Origin: an uncultured Clostridia bacterium | GTDB taxonomy: Bacteria > Bacillota > Clostridia > Christensenellales > Aristaeellaceae | NCBI GenBank assembly: GCA_904420265.1 | Contig: CAJFUU010000137.1 | Span: forward strand, 1-5,206 | DNA: 5,206 bases | Reading direction: 5' to 3' | Shown: positions 4,813 to 5,206 of the stretch, in pieces | How the letters are laid out: every line of letters begins with the position of its first letter | Numbering within the stretch: position 1 is the first letter of the stretch | Notes under the pieces: model-generated | Told to the model about the DNA's origin: nothing | The model's database searches: none | What the model saw: the letters and a program-made list of their open reading frames with translations, nothing else | Position numbers and translations under genes: made by a program

Positions 4813-5206
4813 TTAAGAGCGTTGCCGCTTTTCTGCCTTGTCCAGGTTCGCCTGCGCCTCCAAAACGGCGGCGGCTGTAATTGTATCGGTGATGAGCACG
4901 TCGATCAGCCCTCCGCGCAGAGCGCCCAGAATGCCCCGCACCTTTGAGGGCCCGTGGGCGATGACAATGCGCTCTCCCGCTGCTTTGATGTATTTCCAGG
5001 GAATGCTTATGCACTTGCGGTTCCAATCGCAATCAATCCAGTTTCCGTCCCGATCAAAAAACTGGGCGCAAATGCTGCCCACCGCCCCCAGACGGTCCAA
5101 TTCCAGGCGATGCTGTTCCGTCATATATCCCCACCAATTGGGCATATCCCCGTTGACGTCGAAGGTTCCAATGCTCATCAGCATCAGATCGCACTTTTTC
5201 ATAAGA
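4813..5206 (-). CDS. SorC-family sugar-responsive transcriptional regulator, C-terminal part
   Basis: About 131 codons of the effector-binding domain are present. The frame stays open through the right edge (a Leu codon precedes the Met at 5202), so the DNA-binding N-terminus and true start lie outside. Numbering from that Met, family landmarks are CDLMLMSIG (4-12, usually DLALVGIG), LGAVGSICAQFFDRDG (38-53), ISIPWKYIK (65-73), IVIAHGPSKVRGILGALRGG (79-98) and DVLITDTITAAAVLE (101-115). SorC proteins bind a phosphorylated or free sugar in this domain and control sugar-use operons from upstream sites. The core matches well, but the usual glycine pair after the VIA strand reads HG and the usual Glu after ITD is Thr, which may tune ligand choice. 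The lactonase-transporter operon downstream on the same strand is the obvious target, though the 802-base gap weakens the link. It probably has its own transcript. Confidence in the family is high; the ligand is unknown. Confidence 0.85.
   Translation of the reverse strand, partial: LMKKCDLMLMSIGTFDVNGDMPNWWGYMTEQHRLELDRLGAVGSICAQFFDRDGNWIDCDWNRKCISIPWKYIKAAGERIVIAHGPSKVRGILGALRGGLIDVLITDTITAAAVLEAQANLDKAEKRQRS

Noticed and set aside
4571..5032. A 153-codon minus-strand frame overlapping the regulator's end.
   Set aside because: It lies in another frame of the same strand as the SorC-family coding sequence, is Arg- and His-rich and matches no family.

Overview
The window looks like the chromosome of a Gram-positive gut-type bacterium of the class Clostridia. 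This is an inference from moderate G+C genes with strong AAGGAG-type ribosome binding sites, a Firmicutes-style MKKLL signal peptide, and a SorC-family sugar regulator next to an RbsABC-type transporter. No 16S rRNA or other taxonomic marker is present. Every gene I can support lies on the minus strand, so transcription runs from high to low coordinates.

In transcription order the layout is as follows. At 5206-4813 is the C-terminal effector domain of a SorC-family sugar-responsive regulator, cut by the window edge. At 4812-4011 is an 802-base gene-free stretch. Its part nearest the next gene (about 4011-4198) is AT-rich and holds an extended -10 promoter, an 11-bp inverted repeat pair, a second dyad and a leader palindrome. 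Its far part (about 4199-4812) has no credible gene but is crowded with inverted repeats, including a nested 130-base inverted repeat at 4589-4718. At 4010-2919 is a UlaG-like metallo-beta-lactamase-fold lactonase. At 2854-1763 is an exported sugar-binding protein, followed by a strong hairpin without a U-tract. At 1636-134 is a tandem-domain sugar ABC transporter ATPase. At 137-1, overlapping the ATPase stop by four bases (ATGA), is the start of the transporter permease, cut by the window edge.

The four genes downstream of the promoter read as one operon: lactonase, binding protein, ATPase, permease. A reasonable model is that a sugar, sugar acid or lactone enters through the CUT2 (RbsABC-type) ABC transporter and is opened or processed by the UlaG-like enzyme, with the SorC-type protein sensing a (phospho)sugar intermediate. 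UlaG is best known from PTS-linked ascorbate use, where its substrate arrives already phosphorylated. An ABC system delivers unphosphorylated substrate, so the chemistry here may differ from textbook UlaG. The points most worth a second look are this pairing, the degenerate first signature motif in the ATPase, the paired operator-like repeats upstream of the promoter, and the folded, possibly dispersed element at 4459-4718.
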